From positions 1-18,843 of the forward strand of contig CAVFUK010000129.1 of NCBI GenBank assembly GCA_963625535.1: 18,843 nucleotides of DNA, in the 5' to 3' direction. Below, piece after piece: positions 5,669-15,444 of this stretch; the first letter of the stretch is position 1; every line of letters begins with the position of its first letter. The stretch is from Phocaeicola_A sp963625535 (GTDB lineage: Bacteria > Bacteroidota > Bacteroidia > Bacteroidales > Bacteroidaceae). The notes under the pieces are model-generated. The model saw nothing but the letters and a program-made list of their open reading frames with translations. It was not told where the DNA came from and ran no database searches. The position numbers and the translations under genes are program-made.

Positions 5669-6784
5669 ATGAAGAAGTTTTGTTGGAAGGTCGACCAGGG
5701 AGAAGCCTGGTTCGGCGACTTCCTCGATACGTCCGTAGGGCGGATGAGCAACGAGCAGTTCCGCCCTTATTACTACGACGCCATGTACGATTACACGGTC
5801 AGCAAGAATCCGCAAGGCATCATCATCGCTCGTCCCTATTCACATCAGGGTGGCTATGCGGCCAGTGTGGAGAAGATGAATATGGGATGGTGCGGCGATT
5901 TCTCCGGCGACTGGAAGGGTCTGAAGCTGCAGATACAGAATATCTATCGGTCGGCAAAGCGCGGTTATGGCTCACCCGAATGCGAAGTGGCGGGATTCTT
6001 CCAGGGGCGTTCCGACAAAAAGCAGTTTGTGCGTTATGCCCAGTTTGGATGCATGACGGCCTGCATGATCAATGGCGGCGAGAATGGTGCCTTCAGCAAC
6101 CACCTGCCTTGGTGGCATGGCGTGGACGTGGAGGACATCTATCGTTATTGCGTTGTGTTGCACAATGAGCTGATTCCCTATCTGTTCTCAACCATTGTGG
6201 ATGCCCATCAGCATGGAGGGTCATTGATAAAGAATGCCTCTTATGAGGAGGAGAGCCATCAGGTAGGCGACTATCTGTTTACTAAAGCCATCACGTCGGA
6301 CGACGACCGTGTGTCGTTTTATCTCCCGTGCGAAGGGGAGTGGGTCGACTTCTATGATGGACAGAAGTATGCTCCCGGCAGTCTGATTGAGAAATCCTAC
6401 CCACTAAACCGTTTCCCCTTGTTTGTGAAGGCGGGTGCCATACTGCCGTTGAATGTAACCGGTTCGCTGACCGGGCTGGGCGACGCTTCGATGACGGGCC
6501 GCAAGACCATCGTGATCTATCCCAATGGAGTGACCACTCGACAGTTGCATCTCCCCAGTGGAGAGGGCATCGAGTATGAGGATTGCCTGGTGTCCTACGA
6601 TGAGGCGACCGGTAAACTGAAAGTAGACAGTGACACATCTCAGCGATACATTTTTATACTGAAGAACGTATCCCGGGTGAAGAAGGTGAAGAACGCCGCC
6701 TCCTGGCAGTACAATGCCGCGAAGCAAGAGCTCCGCATTGATGCCGAAGGCAGCGCACTGGACATATCCGTTCACACGTTATAA
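5669..6784 (+). pseudogene. GH31 alpha-glycosidase, 5'-truncated (371 aa of a usual 650-900)
   Basis: GH31 enzymes hydrolyse alpha-linked sugars by a retaining mechanism. The ORF begins at the nucleophile motif (WKVDQGE, Asp9) and keeps the acid/base motif (GWCGDFSGDW, Asp77), the following helix region, the barrel end (NGGENGAFSNHLPWW) and the C-terminal beta-sandwich domains. The N-terminal beta-sandwich and the first strands of the catalytic barrel, some 300 residues, are missing, so the fold cannot form normally and activity is unlikely. An in-frame TGA at 5660 closes the frame just upstream, and no GH31 coding remains are seen before it. The start ATGAAGAAG with its own promoter looks like the head of another gene fused to the middle of this one. 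KVDQGE resembles the alpha-xylosidase or alpha-galactosidase side of GH31 rather than the WxDMNE maltase side. The C-terminus appears intact. Confidence 0.8.
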
Positions 6785-6794
6785 CAACCCCACG

Positions 6795-6815
6795 AGCATC
6801 CACGAGTAGGATGCT
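6795..6815. terminator. Small hairpin after the GH31 fragment
   Basis: AGCATCC (6795-6801) and GGATGCT (6809-6815) form a perfect 7-bp stem just after the GH31 stop. No T-run follows, so it is at most a helper to the stronger hairpin at 6833-6870. Confidence 0.35.
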
Positions 6816-6832
6816 ACCATAAGACAACCCAA

Positions 6833-6870
6833 AGCGCCCGGGCCTTTCCTCGCGGAATGACTCGGGCGCT
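6833..6870. terminator. Hairpin between the convergent GH31 fragment and clpB
   Basis: AGCGCCCGGG (6833-6842) pairs with CTCGGGCGCT (6861-6870), a 10-bp GC-rich stem with one G-U pair. It lies between two convergent genes and can serve as a bidirectional terminator. There is no clean T-run on either side. Confidence 0.55.
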
Positions 6871-6951
6871 CTACTGATTGTAGTACTTATCAATACCTAA
6901 TATCTATGAGAAATTTTATCCTCTCTTGAGTGACCATAGCCTAAGCCGTCA

Positions 6952-9540
6952 TCAGTTCTTGAAGGCCAGGCCGCCGGCGGCTACGTCCACGATGATGGGC
7001 TTGCTGCGGTCCACCTCCTGGGCAAGGAGCTTCTTCGACAGGTCGTTGAGCAGATACTGCTGGATGGCTCGCTTCACAGGACGGGCACCGAACTCGGGGT
7101 CGTAGCCCATGTTGGCCAGGAACTGCAGGGCGGCGTCGGTCATCTGCAGGGTGACACCGTTCTCCTCCAGCATCTTGCGGATGCCGTTGATCTGCAGGGT
7201 CACAATCTGCTGTATCTGTTCCTTGTTCAGCGGCAAGAACATGATGGTCTCGTCGATACGGTTCAGGAACTCTGGACGGATGGTCTTCTTCAGCATCGAC
7301 ATGACCTCCTTCTTCGTCTCCTCTATCACGGCCTCCTTGTTCTGGTCGGTCAGCTTCTCGAACTGACTCTGTATGTAGGCACTGCCGAGGTTAGAGGTCA
7401 TGATGATGATGGTGTTCTTGAAGTTCACCGTACGCCCCTTGTTGTCGGTCAACCGGCCGTCGTCCAACACCTGCAACAGAATGTTGAACACGTCGGGGTG
7501 AGCCTTCTCTATCTCATCGAACAGCACCACCGAGTAGGGTTTACGCCTTACGGCCTCGGTCAACTGTCCGCCCTCGTCGTAGCCTACGTAGCCCGGAGGC
7601 GCTCCTATCAGACGCGAGACGGAGTGCTTCTCCTGGTACTCGCTCATATCGATACGCGTCATCAGCGACTCGTCGTCGAACAGATACTCTGCCAGGGCCT
7701 TTGCCAGCTCGGTCTTACCCACACCGGTGGTACCCAGGAAGATGAACGATCCGATAGGTCGCTTCGGGTCTTGCAACCCGGCACGGCTACGGCGCACAGC
7801 GTCGGCCACGGCGGTGATGGCCTCGTCCTGGCCCACCACACGTTTGTGGAGCTCGTCCTCCAGATGGAGCAGCTTCTCACGCTCGCTCTGCAGCATCTTG
7901 CTCACCGGTATGCCGGTCCAGCGCGACACCACGTCGGCGATGTCCTCGGCGGTCACCTCCTCCTTTATCATGGCCGAGTCGCCTTGCTGTTGCTTCAGCT
8001 CGGCCTGTATGGTGGTGATCTCGTTGTTCAGCGCCTGCAGTTTGCCGTAGCGTATCTCGGCCACCTTTCCGTAGTCGCCTTCGCGCTCGGCTTTGTCGGC
8101 CTCGAACTTCAGTCGCTCTATCTCCAGCTTGTTCTGTTGAATCTTGTTCACCAGGGCCTTCTCGCTCTGCCACTTGGCTTTGTACGAGGTCTCCTGTTCC
8201 TTCAGCTCAGCTATCTCTTTGTTCAGCTGTGCCAGTTTCTCCTCGTCCTTCTCGCGCTTGATGGCCTCGCGCTCAATCTCCAGCTGCTTCAGTCGACGGG
8301 AAATCTCGTCGAGCTCCTCGGGCAGCGAGTCGCGCTCCATACGCAGCTTGGCGGCGGCCTCGTCCATCAGGTCGATGGCCTTGTCGGGGAGGAACCGGTC
8401 GGTGATGTAACGGTTGGACAACTCCACTGCGGCTATGATGGCGTCGTCTTTGATACGCACCTTGTGGTGGTTCTCGTAGCGCTCCTTCAGTCCACGCAGG
8501 ATGGAGATGGAACTCAGCGTGTCCGGCTCGTTCACCATCACGGTCTGGAAGCGTCGCTCCAGGGCCTTGTCCTTCTCGAAGTACTTCTGGTACTCGTCGA
8601 GGGTGGTGGCACCGATGGAACGCAGCTCGCCTCGGGCCAGCGCCGGCTTCAGAATGTTGGCGGCATCCATGGCGCCGTCGCTCTTGCCGGCACCCACCAG
8701 CGTATGTATCTCATCGATGAAGAGGATGATGTTGCCGTCGGACTTGGTCACCTCGTTGATGACGGACTTCAATCGCTCCTCGAACTCACCTTTATATTTA
8801 GCGCCGGCAATCAGCGCACCCATATCGAGTGAGTAGATCTGCTTGTCCTTCAGGTTCTCGGGCACGTCGCCACGCAGTATACGGTGTGCCAAGCCCTCCA
8901 CGATGGCGGTCTTACCGGTACCCGGCTCACCTATCAGGATAGGGTTGTTCTTCGTACGTCGGCTCAGTATCTGCAGCACCCGACGAATCTCGTCGTCACG
9001 GCCTATCACCGGGTCGAGCTTACCGTTACGGGCGGCCTCGTTCAGGTTGATGGCGTATTTGCTCAGTGCCTGATAGGTTTCTTCGCTCGACTGGGAGGTC
9101 ACCTTGTCGCCCTTACGCAGCTCGGCAATGGCGGCACGCAGCTCCTTGTCGGTCATGCCCCCGTCCTTCAACAGGGTGGCCACGCTGCTGTTCACGTTGA
9201 GCAACGCCAGCAGCAACTCCTCCAGGGCCACATATTCGTCGCCCATCTCCTTGGCGTAGTCGTTGGCTTTCTGCAACACCTCGTTGCTCTCCCTGCTCAG
9301 GTAAGGTTCGCCGCCCTGTACCTTCGGCAGCGTGCTTATCTGCTTGTCAATGGCGAGCGTCAGCTGTTGTTGGTTCATGCCCAACTTCTGGAAGATGAAG
9401 TTGGTGACGTTCTCGCCGACCTTCAACACGCCTGCCATCAAATGAACAGGCTCAATGGCTTGTTGTCCGCGGTTCTGCACAAGGTTCACAGCCTCTTGCA
9501 CAGCCTCTTGCGATTTGATTGTAAAGTTGTTAAAGTTCAT
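6952..9540 (-). CDS. clpB: ClpB protein disaggregase (Hsp100 AAA+ ATPase)
   Basis: At 862 aa it has the normal ClpB length. ClpB forms cytosolic hexamers that extract polypeptides from heat-induced aggregates with DnaK. The order is: N-terminal Clp repeat domain (1-145); NBD1 with Walker A GEPGTGKT (204-211), pore loop KYKGEFE (249 region), Walker B FIDE (274-277) and the ALERRF arginine region (326-331); a long coiled-coil middle domain (about 405-525) that sets it apart from ClpA and ClpC; NBD2 with Walker A GTTGVGKT (603-610), pore loop GYVGYDE (650-656) and Walker B LFDE (673-676); and the C-terminal domain with GARPVKR. The start at 9540 is supported by AAAGGAG 9 bases upstream (9549-9555, - strand). 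There is no IGL/F tripeptide for ClpP docking, as expected for ClpB. It stands alone, divergent from the alpha-2-macroglobulin gene; stress induction is expected, but no heat-shock operator was identified. Confidence 0.98.
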   Translation of the reverse strand: MNFNNFTIKSQEAVQEAVNLVQNRGQQAIEPVHLMAGVLKVGENVTNFIFQKLGMNQQQLTLAIDKQISTLPKVQGGEPYLSRESNEVLQKANDYAKEMGDEYVALEELLLALLNVNSSVATLLKDGGMTDKELRAAIAELRKGDKVTSQSSEETYQALSKYAINLNEAARNGKLDPVIGRDDEIRRVLQILSRRTKNNPILIGEPGTGKTAIVEGLAHRILRGDVPENLKDKQIYSLDMGALIAGAKYKGEFEERLKSVINEVTKSDGNIILFIDEIHTLVGAGKSDGAMDAANILKPALARGELRSIGATTLDEYQKYFEKDKALERRFQTVMVNEPDTLSSISILRGLKERYENHHKVRIKDDAIIAAVELSNRYITDRFLPDKAIDLMDEAAAKLRMERDSLPEELDEISRRLKQLEIEREAIKREKDEEKLAQLNKEIAELKEQETSYKAKWQSEKALVNKIQQNKLEIERLKFEADKAEREGDYGKVAEIRYGKLQALNNEITTIQAELKQQQGDSAMIKEEVTAEDIADVVSRWTGIPVSKMLQSEREKLLHLEDELHKRVVGQDEAITAVADAVRRSRAGLQDPKRPIGSFIFLGTTGVGKTELAKALAEYLFDDESLMTRIDMSEYQEKHSVSRLIGAPPGYVGYDEGGQLTEAVRRKPYSVVLFDEIEKAHPDVFNILLQVLDDGRLTDNKGRTVNFKNTIIIMTSNLGSAYIQSQFEKLTDQNKEAVIEETKKEVMSMLKKTIRPEFLNRIDETIMFLPLNKEQIQQIVTLQINGIRKMLEENGVTLQMTDAALQFLANMGYDPEFGARPVKRAIQQYLLNDLSKKLLAQEVDRSKPIIVDVAAGGLAFKN

Positions 9541-9665
9541 ATCGTAGTCTCCTTTCTTTCTTTTCGTTTTATGACTTACACCCTCTATGCCTCAAACTGC
9601 TTGCCACTCGTGCAAGCGGACAAAATGACTGGATATTTTACTTCTCGTCTGACGAATTGTCCTGC

Positions 9666-9748
9666 CCCGTGGGGCGTATCTATTGCTCCGTATGACCATC
9701 GTGCAGGGTCCGTAGCCCGCATACGCACGCCGCCTGTCGCCCCACGGG
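9666..9748. repeat. Long-range nested inverted repeat
   Basis: CCCGTGGGGCG (9666-9676) is the exact reverse complement of CGCCCCACGGG (9738-9748). Inside, CGTATG (9689-9694) and CATACG (9720-9725) form a second nested pair, giving an 83-bp structure. The arms are GC-rich unlike the flanks. It may be a dispersed palindromic repeat element or a folded 5' leader of clpB. Confidence 0.6.
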
Positions 9749-9823
9749 CCCGCGCGGATAACTTCCCCTGCAAAAATATCTTAATTATTGGCAGACTATG
9801 CGTAGACGAACGGAACTAATCGA

Positions 9824-9831
9824 TACATTTG
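9824..9831 (+). promoter_or_regulatory. Bacteroidetes-type -7 box for the alpha-2-macroglobulin/pbpC operon
   Basis: TACATTTG matches TAnnTTTG exactly, 31 bp before the start codon. No good -33 TTTG is present at the usual distance, so the promoter may be weak or regulated. Confidence 0.5.
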
Positions 9832-9861
9832 CTCTGTTATATAACCTAAAAACAGGAGAAC

Positions 9862-12800
9862 ATGAAACATTCTGTCCCTACACGCGGCATCTCTGCCGTT
9901 TGTCTCTTCGCTTTATCGTTGATAGTGGTGATGGGCCTCGCCTCGTGCGCCGGCAGCCAGAAGGACATTGTCCCGTCGTCGGACTATCTGCCCTATGTGA
10001 ATGCCTACACGGGTGGCGTCATCACCCAGGAGTCTACCATCCGGGTGGAGCTGAAGAACGACCTGCCCATGGTCGCGCTCAACCAGGAGGTGGAGGGTGA
10101 GCCCTTCTACTTCTCGCCCTCGCTGAAGGGTAAGGCCTACTGGATAAGCAGCAACACCATAGAGTTTGTGCCCGAGGACGGCGCACTGAAGCCGGGCGAG
10201 TTCTATAAGGCTAAGTTCCGCCTGGGCGACTATGTGGAGGTGGACAAGAGTCTGCGTAACTTCGAGTTCTCCTTCCGTGTGCAGGAGCATAGCTTCGTCT
10301 CTGACGTGGACCCCATCTCTGTGACCGCCGAGAACCCCGACGTGGTGAGCCTCTCCGGTACGGTGCGCTTCAACTGCAAGATGGAGGCCGACGCGGTGCG
10401 CAGGATGGTGAGTGTGGAGGGCTACAAGGCCGCCGTGATGATAGAGGACTCTGGCAACTCCACCACCTTTAAATACTACCTTATAAATATACCCCGCAAG
10501 GCTGAGGACTACAACCTGAAGATAACGGTGGATGGCAGCGGGGTCGACATCGACAGCCGACAGACCCAGGAGGTGACCATACCCGCCAAGGGCAAGTTCC
10601 GCTTCCTCTCCGCCCGACGCATCCACTCGCCCGAGAACGGTGTGGAGATAGTCTTCTCCGACCCCGTCTCCAACACTCAGGACCTGCGCGGCCTGGTGGA
10701 GATTGCCGAGCTGTCCAACTACGTCACCATGGTGACCAACAACACCGTGCGCGTCTACTTCAACGCCACGCAGCTCGATAAGTTCACACTGAACCTCAGC
10801 GCCGCCTTGCAGAACGAGCAGGGCCAGCGGTTGGGTACCGACCAGACCATCTCCATAGCCGAGGAGAACCTGAAGCCGCAGGTGACGATGGACGTCAGGG
10901 CCGCCATACTGCCCGACTCGAAGAACCTCATCGTCCCCTTCCGCGCGGTGAACCTCTATGCTGTGGACCTGAAGGTCATCCGCATCTTCGAGAGCAACGT
11001 GCTCACCTTCATGCAGGACAATCAGCTGTCAGGCACCAGCTCGCTGCGTCGGTCGGGACGGCTCATCTATAAGAAGACCCTCTGGCTCACCAAGGACGGC
11101 ACCAAGGATGTGCACCAGTGGGAGGACTACTCCATCGACCTCTCCAACTTCATCAAGCAGGAGCCCGGCGCCATCTATCGCGTGGTGCTCTCCTTCAAGC
11201 AAGAGTATTCCGCCTATCCCTGCTCGGGCGCGAAGAGCAACGCCTCGCAGAGCTCTGCGGACGACGATGGCAACCTCGTGCAGGTGGACGGCGGCGCGCT
11301 GTCCGACGAGGACGAGGCCGTGTGGGACACCCCCGAGGCTTACTACTACGACTATGGCAACATGGACTGGAGCCTCTACGATTGGCGCGAGCGCGACAAC
11401 CCCTGCCACGTGTCCTATTATATGAATAGCGACCGCTTTGCCTCGTGCAACGTGCTGGCCTCCAACCTCGGCATCGTGGTGAAGCGTAACTCACTCAACA
11501 AACTGTGGGTGGCCGTGACGGACATCCTCACTACCTCGCCGCTGGACGATGTGAAGGTGACCGCCTACAACTACCAGCTGCAGCCCGTGGGCAGCGCCGA
11601 GACCGATGGCGACGGTCTGGCCACTATCGCCTGCACTGGCAAGCCCTTCATTGTGGTGGCTAGCAAGGACCAGCAGAAAGGCTACGTGCGTGTGGTCGAC
11701 GGCGAGGAGCAGTCCACCAGCCGCTTCGATGTGGGCGGCAAGGAGATAGTGAAGGGACTGAAGGGCTTCGTCTATGGCGAGCGCGGCGTATGGCGCCCGG
11801 GCGACACGCTCCACGTCTCCTTCATCATGGAGGACCGCGAGAAGCGCATCCCCGACAATCACCCCGTCTCCATCGAGCTCTATAACCCGCAGGGACAGTT
11901 CTACACCAAACAGATATCCACCAAAGGACTGAACGGATTCTACACCTTCGCCATCCCCACCCGGCAGGACGACCCCACGGGACAGTGGAACGCCTACGTG
12001 AAGGTGGGTGGCTCAGCCTTCCACAAGAGTCTGCGCATAGAGACCATCAAGCCCAACCGGCTGAAGATCAACATCACCCTGCCTTCGGTGCTGAAGGCCG
12101 AGCAACAGCAAGTCTCCGTCCCCCTGTCCGCCTCGTGGCTCATGGGCGCCAAGGCATCGGGTCTGAAGACGACCGTGGAGATGCAGTTGGCCAAGGTGAA
12201 TACCCAGTTCAGCAAGTATAGTCAGTACGTCTTCAACGACCCCGCCTCGGAGTTCGTCAGCGACAAGACGGAGGTCTACAGTGGCACCCTCGACGCCAAC
12301 GGCAACAGCAACTTCACCCTGAAGCTGCCTGCCTCCACCCAAGCCCCGGGCATGCTCAACGCCACCTTCACCACCCGCGTGTTCGAGAATGGCGGCGACG
12401 TGAGCTTCCACACACAGACGGTGCCCTTCTCGCCCTACACCTCCTACGTGGGCATCAACCTCAACCAGCCCACCGGCAAGTACATCGAGACGGACACCGA
12501 CCACACCTTCGACGTGGTGACGGTGGATGCCAACGGCAAGCCGACAAGCCGCGCCAACCTGGAGTATAAGATTTACAAGATAGACTGGAACTGGTGGTGG
12601 GAGAGCGACCAAAAGTCGTTCGGCACCTACGTGAACAACAGTTCCGTCACCCCCGTGGCTAGCGGCAAGCTCAGCACCACCGGCGGCAAGACCTCCTTCA
12701 CCTTCAAGGTGACCTACCCCGACTGGGGCCGCTACCTGGTCTACGTGAAGGACACCGACAGCCGGCATGCCACCGGCGGCGTCATCTATGTCGACTGGCC

Positions 12801-15414
12801 CTCGTGGCGCGGTCGCTCGGCCCGCAAGGACCCCAGTGGTGTGAAGATGCTCACCTTCTCGCTCGACAAGGATTCCTATGAGATAGGGGAGAAGGCCACC
12901 GCCATCATCCCCGCCTCGGTGGGCGGACGCGCGCTGGTCTCCATCGAGAACGGCTCCACCGTGCTGAAGCAGGAGTGGGTGAGCGTGACCGAGGGTACGG
13001 ATGTGAAGTACACCTTCGACGTGACCCGGGAGATGGCGCCTAACGTCTATCTGCACGTCACCCTGCTGCAACCCCATGCCCAGACCGTGAACGACCTGCC
13101 CATCCGCATGTATGGCGTGGTGCCTGTGCTGGTCAACAACAAAGAAACAAAACTGCAGCCGCGCATCTCCATGCCCGACGAACTGAAGCCTGAAACCAAC
13201 TTCCAGGTGACTGTGAGCGAGCAGAGCGGCAAGCCCATGACCTACACGCTGGCCATTGTGGACGACGGACTGCTGGACCTCACCAACTTCAAGACCCCCG
13301 ACCCGTGGAACGAGTTCTACAGTCGCGAGGCGCTGGGCATCCGCACGTGGGACATGTACGACGATGTGCTGGGTGCCTTCGCCGGCAAGTTCGGCGGCAT
13401 GTTCGGTGTGGGCGGCGATGCCGAGCTGAAGCCGGCGGACGCCAAGGCCAACCGCTTCAAGCCCGTGGTGAAGTTTGCGGGACCATTTTATATAGGTAAG
13501 GGCAAGCAGAAGACCCACAACTTCAAGCTGCCCATGTACGTCGGCTCCGTCCGCGTGATGGTGGTGGCCGGACAAGATGGTGCCTACGGCAGTGCCGAGA
13601 AGAGCGCCTACGTGCGCACGCCGCTGATGTTGCTCTCGTCCCTGCCGCGCGTGCTGAGTGTCAACGAGGAGATCTCGCTGCCGGTGAACCTCTTCGTGAT
13701 GGACAAGAATGTGAAGCAGGTGGAGGTCAGCGCCTCGTCCGCCGAGGTGACCATCACCCCGGCCAAGCAGACCCTCAGCTTCACCGAGGCGGAGGACCGC
13801 ATCGTCAACTTCCGCCTGAAGACCCGCCACACGGGCAAGGCCACCATCCACATCACCGCCACGGGCAATGGTAACAAGGCCCAGGAGACGGTGGAGATAG
13901 AGGTGCGCAACCCCAACCCGACTGTCAACCTCACCCGCGACGCGTGGATAGAGAAAGGTGCTGAGGCCACCATCGACTACCCGATGGGCGACCAGGTGAA
14001 ACTCGAAGTCTCCCGCCTGCCGATGCTCGACGTTACCCGCCGGCTCGACTACCTTTATAATTATAGTCACCACTGCACCGAGCAACTCGCCTCTAAGGGT
14101 CTGCCGCTGCTCTTCATCGACCGGCTGAAGGATGTGGACAAGGACGAGGAAGCCACCATCAAGCAGAACGTGGAGGAGGCCATCAGTCAACTCTACAGCC
14201 GACAGACGGCCACCGGAGGCTTCGTCTACTGGCCCGGGCAGATCGCTGCCGACGAGTGGGTCACCTCCTACGCCGGCATGTTTCTCACCTTGGCTGAGGA
14301 GAAAGGCTACGCCGTGCACAGCAAGGTGCTGAAGGGCTGGCGCCGCTACCAGAAGGCGCTCGCGCAGAACTGGCGCGCTCCGCAGCAGGGAGCCGAGGCT
14401 TGGCAGGTGGAGAGCTCCGCCATGCAACAGGCCTTCCGCCTCTACACCCTCGCCCTGGCCAATGTGCCCGAGTATGGGGCCATGAACCGGTTGAAGGAAC
14501 AGAAGAACCTGCCCAAGCAGGCACTGTACCGCCTGGCGGCCAGCTATGCCGTAGCCGGCAAGCAGAAGGCGGCCGACGAGCTGATATTCCAAGGCAAGGC
14601 TCAGGCCGATTCCCTCCACACCTACTGGCAAATCTTTGGCTCCGAGGTGCGCGACGAGGCGATGATTCTGGAGGACCTCGTGCTCACCGGACACCAGAAG
14701 GAGGCCTACACGCTGGCCACCAAACTGACCCGGCAGATGTCCAAGGAGGATGGCTTCACCACCCAGTCCACTGCCTTCGCCATCATGGCTCTGGCCCGCA
14801 TGAGTGAGAAGCAGTCCGGTTCGCTCAACTTCTCGTGGACCATGAACGGCAAGAAACAGTCCGTCGTGAAGTCCGCCAAGGTGCTCTACACACTGCCCGT
14901 GGAATCGAAGAAGTCCGGCCAGGGCACCCTCACGGTGCGCAATGCCGGCGACGGCACCCTCTATGCCAACGTGGTGTCGCGCGTGCAGCTCACCAACGAC
15001 ACCTTGCCCGAGATAGCCAACAAAGTCCGTCTGGCGGTCACCTACGCCGATGCCACACGCCATCAGATGAGCATCGACCAAGTGAAGCAAGGCACCGACT
15101 TCTATGCCATAGTCTCCGTCACCAACCTGTCGGCTACGGAGTCGCTCAATAGCTTGGCGCTGACCCACATACTGCCGTCGGGATGGGAAATCTACGACGA
15201 GCGCCGTGGAGGCGACTGCACCTACCAGGATGTGCGCGACGACCGGGTGTTGACTTACTTCAGTCTGCTCCCGTCGCAGACGAAGCACTTCATCGTCCGC
15301 CTGCAGGCCAACTACGTGGGCAACTACATACTGCCCGCCGTGCAGTGTGAGGACATGTACGACGCCACCGTCACCGCCCGCAGCCGTGCCGGTCGCACCG
15401 AGGTGACGCAGTAA
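9862..15414 (+). CDS. Alpha-2-macroglobulin family lipoprotein with intact thioester
   Basis: This 1,850-aa protein is of the large bacterial type (E. coli YfhM-like), which traps host or phage-released proteases in the periplasm. A type II signal peptide ends in the lipobox LASC (26-29), so Cys29 is the lipidated residue. Next come macroglobulin domains, with the typical VYGERGVWRPGDTL strand at about residue 637; the conserved AIVDDGLLDLTNF and PDPW segment at about 1131-1150; and the thioester motif CTEQ (Cys1405, Gln1408) followed by the helical thioester-domain repeats. The final receptor-binding-like domain ends with MYDATVTARS. The intact Cys-Gln pair means covalent capture is possible. 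An acidic Asp/Glu/Tyr-rich stretch near residues 470-510 interrupts the N-terminal domains. The start is supported by AGGAG (9854-9858). The gene is 30 bp upstream of pbpC, the classic partner, and probably shares its transcript. The bait region could not be placed. Confidence 0.95.
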   Translation: MKHSVPTRGISAVCLFALSLIVVMGLASCAGSQKDIVPSSDYLPYVNAYTGGVITQESTIRVELKNDLPMVALNQEVEGEPFYFSPSLKGKAYWISSNTIEFVPEDGALKPGEFYKAKFRLGDYVEVDKSLRNFEFSFRVQEHSFVSDVDPISVTAENPDVVSLSGTVRFNCKMEADAVRRMVSVEGYKAAVMIEDSGNSTTFKYYLINIPRKAEDYNLKITVDGSGVDIDSRQTQEVTIPAKGKFRFLSARRIHSPENGVEIVFSDPVSNTQDLRGLVEIAELSNYVTMVTNNTVRVYFNATQLDKFTLNLSAALQNEQGQRLGTDQTISIAEENLKPQVTMDVRAAILPDSKNLIVPFRAVNLYAVDLKVIRIFESNVLTFMQDNQLSGTSSLRRSGRLIYKKTLWLTKDGTKDVHQWEDYSIDLSNFIKQEPGAIYRVVLSFKQEYSAYPCSGAKSNASQSSADDDGNLVQVDGGALSDEDEAVWDTPEAYYYDYGNMDWSLYDWRERDNPCHVSYYMNSDRFASCNVLASNLGIVVKRNSLNKLWVAVTDILTTSPLDDVKVTAYNYQLQPVGSAETDGDGLATIACTGKPFIVVASKDQQKGYVRVVDGEEQSTSRFDVGGKEIVKGLKGFVYGERGVWRPGDTLHVSFIMEDREKRIPDNHPVSIELYNPQGQFYTKQISTKGLNGFYTFAIPTRQDDPTGQWNAYVKVGGSAFHKSLRIETIKPNRLKINITLPSVLKAEQQQVSVPLSASWLMGAKASGLKTTVEMQLAKVNTQFSKYSQYVFNDPASEFVSDKTEVYSGTLDANGNSNFTLKLPASTQAPGMLNATFTTRVFENGGDVSFHTQTVPFSPYTSYVGINLNQPTGKYIETDTDHTFDVVTVDANGKPTSRANLEYKIYKIDWNWWWESDQKSFGTYVNNSSVTPVASGKLSTTGGKTSFTFKVTYPDWGRYLVYVKDTDSRHATGGVIYVDWPSWRGRSARKDPSGVKMLTFSLDKDSYEIGEKATAIIPASVGGRALVSIENGSTVLKQEWVSVTEGTDVKYTFDVTREMAPNVYLHVTLLQPHAQTVNDLPIRMYGVVPVLVNNKETKLQPRISMPDELKPETNFQVTVSEQSGKPMTYTLAIVDDGLLDLTNFKTPDPWNEFYSREALGIRTWDMYDDVLGAFAGKFGGMFGVGGDAELKPADAKANRFKPVVKFAGPFYIGKGKQKTHNFKLPMYVGSVRVMVVAGQDGAYGSAEKSAYVRTPLMLLSSLPRVLSVNEEISLPVNLFVMDKNVKQVEVSASSAEVTITPAKQTLSFTEAEDRIVNFRLKTRHTGKATIHITATGNGNKAQETVEIEVRNPNPTVNLTRDAWIEKGAEATIDYPMGDQVKLEVSRLPMLDVTRRLDYLYNYSHHCTEQLASKGLPLLFIDRLKDVDKDEEATIKQNVEEAISQLYSRQTATGGFVYWPGQIAADEWVTSYAGMFLTLAEEKGYAVHSKVLKGWRRYQKALAQNWRAPQQGAEAWQVESSAMQQAFRLYTLALANVPEYGAMNRLKEQKNLPKQALYRLAASYAVAGKQKAADELIFQGKAQADSLHTYWQIFGSEVRDEAMILEDLVLTGHQKEAYTLATKLTRQMSKEDGFTTQSTAFAIMALARMSEKQSGSLNFSWTMNGKKQSVVKSAKVLYTLPVESKKSGQGTLTVRNAGDGTLYANVVSRVQLTNDTLPEIANKVRLAVTYADATRHQMSIDQVKQGTDFYAIVSVTNLSATESLNSLALTHILPSGWEIYDERRGGDCTYQDVRDDRVLTYFSLLPSQTKHFIVRLQANYVGNYILPAVQCEDMYDATVTARSRAGRTEVTQ

Positions 15415-15444
15415 CCCCAACCCTCCAGTAAGTGACACGTTCGG

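Larger units (their letters stand above)
9541..9861. other. Divergent intergenic region between clpB and the alpha-2-macroglobulin gene
   Basis: No gene is seen in these 321 bp. The region holds the clpB ribosome-binding site (9549-9555), a long-range inverted repeat (9666-9748) and the TACATTTG box of the rightward gene (9824-9831). A clear clpB -7 box was not found; TTTG at 9594-9598 (- strand) is a possible -33 element without a convincing partner. Confidence 0.5.

Noticed and set aside
7498..8832. A 444-codon open frame antisense to clpB
   Set aside because: Same effect of codon bias; the translated product is Leu/Val/Gln-rich with no domain, while clpB is unambiguous on the other strand.
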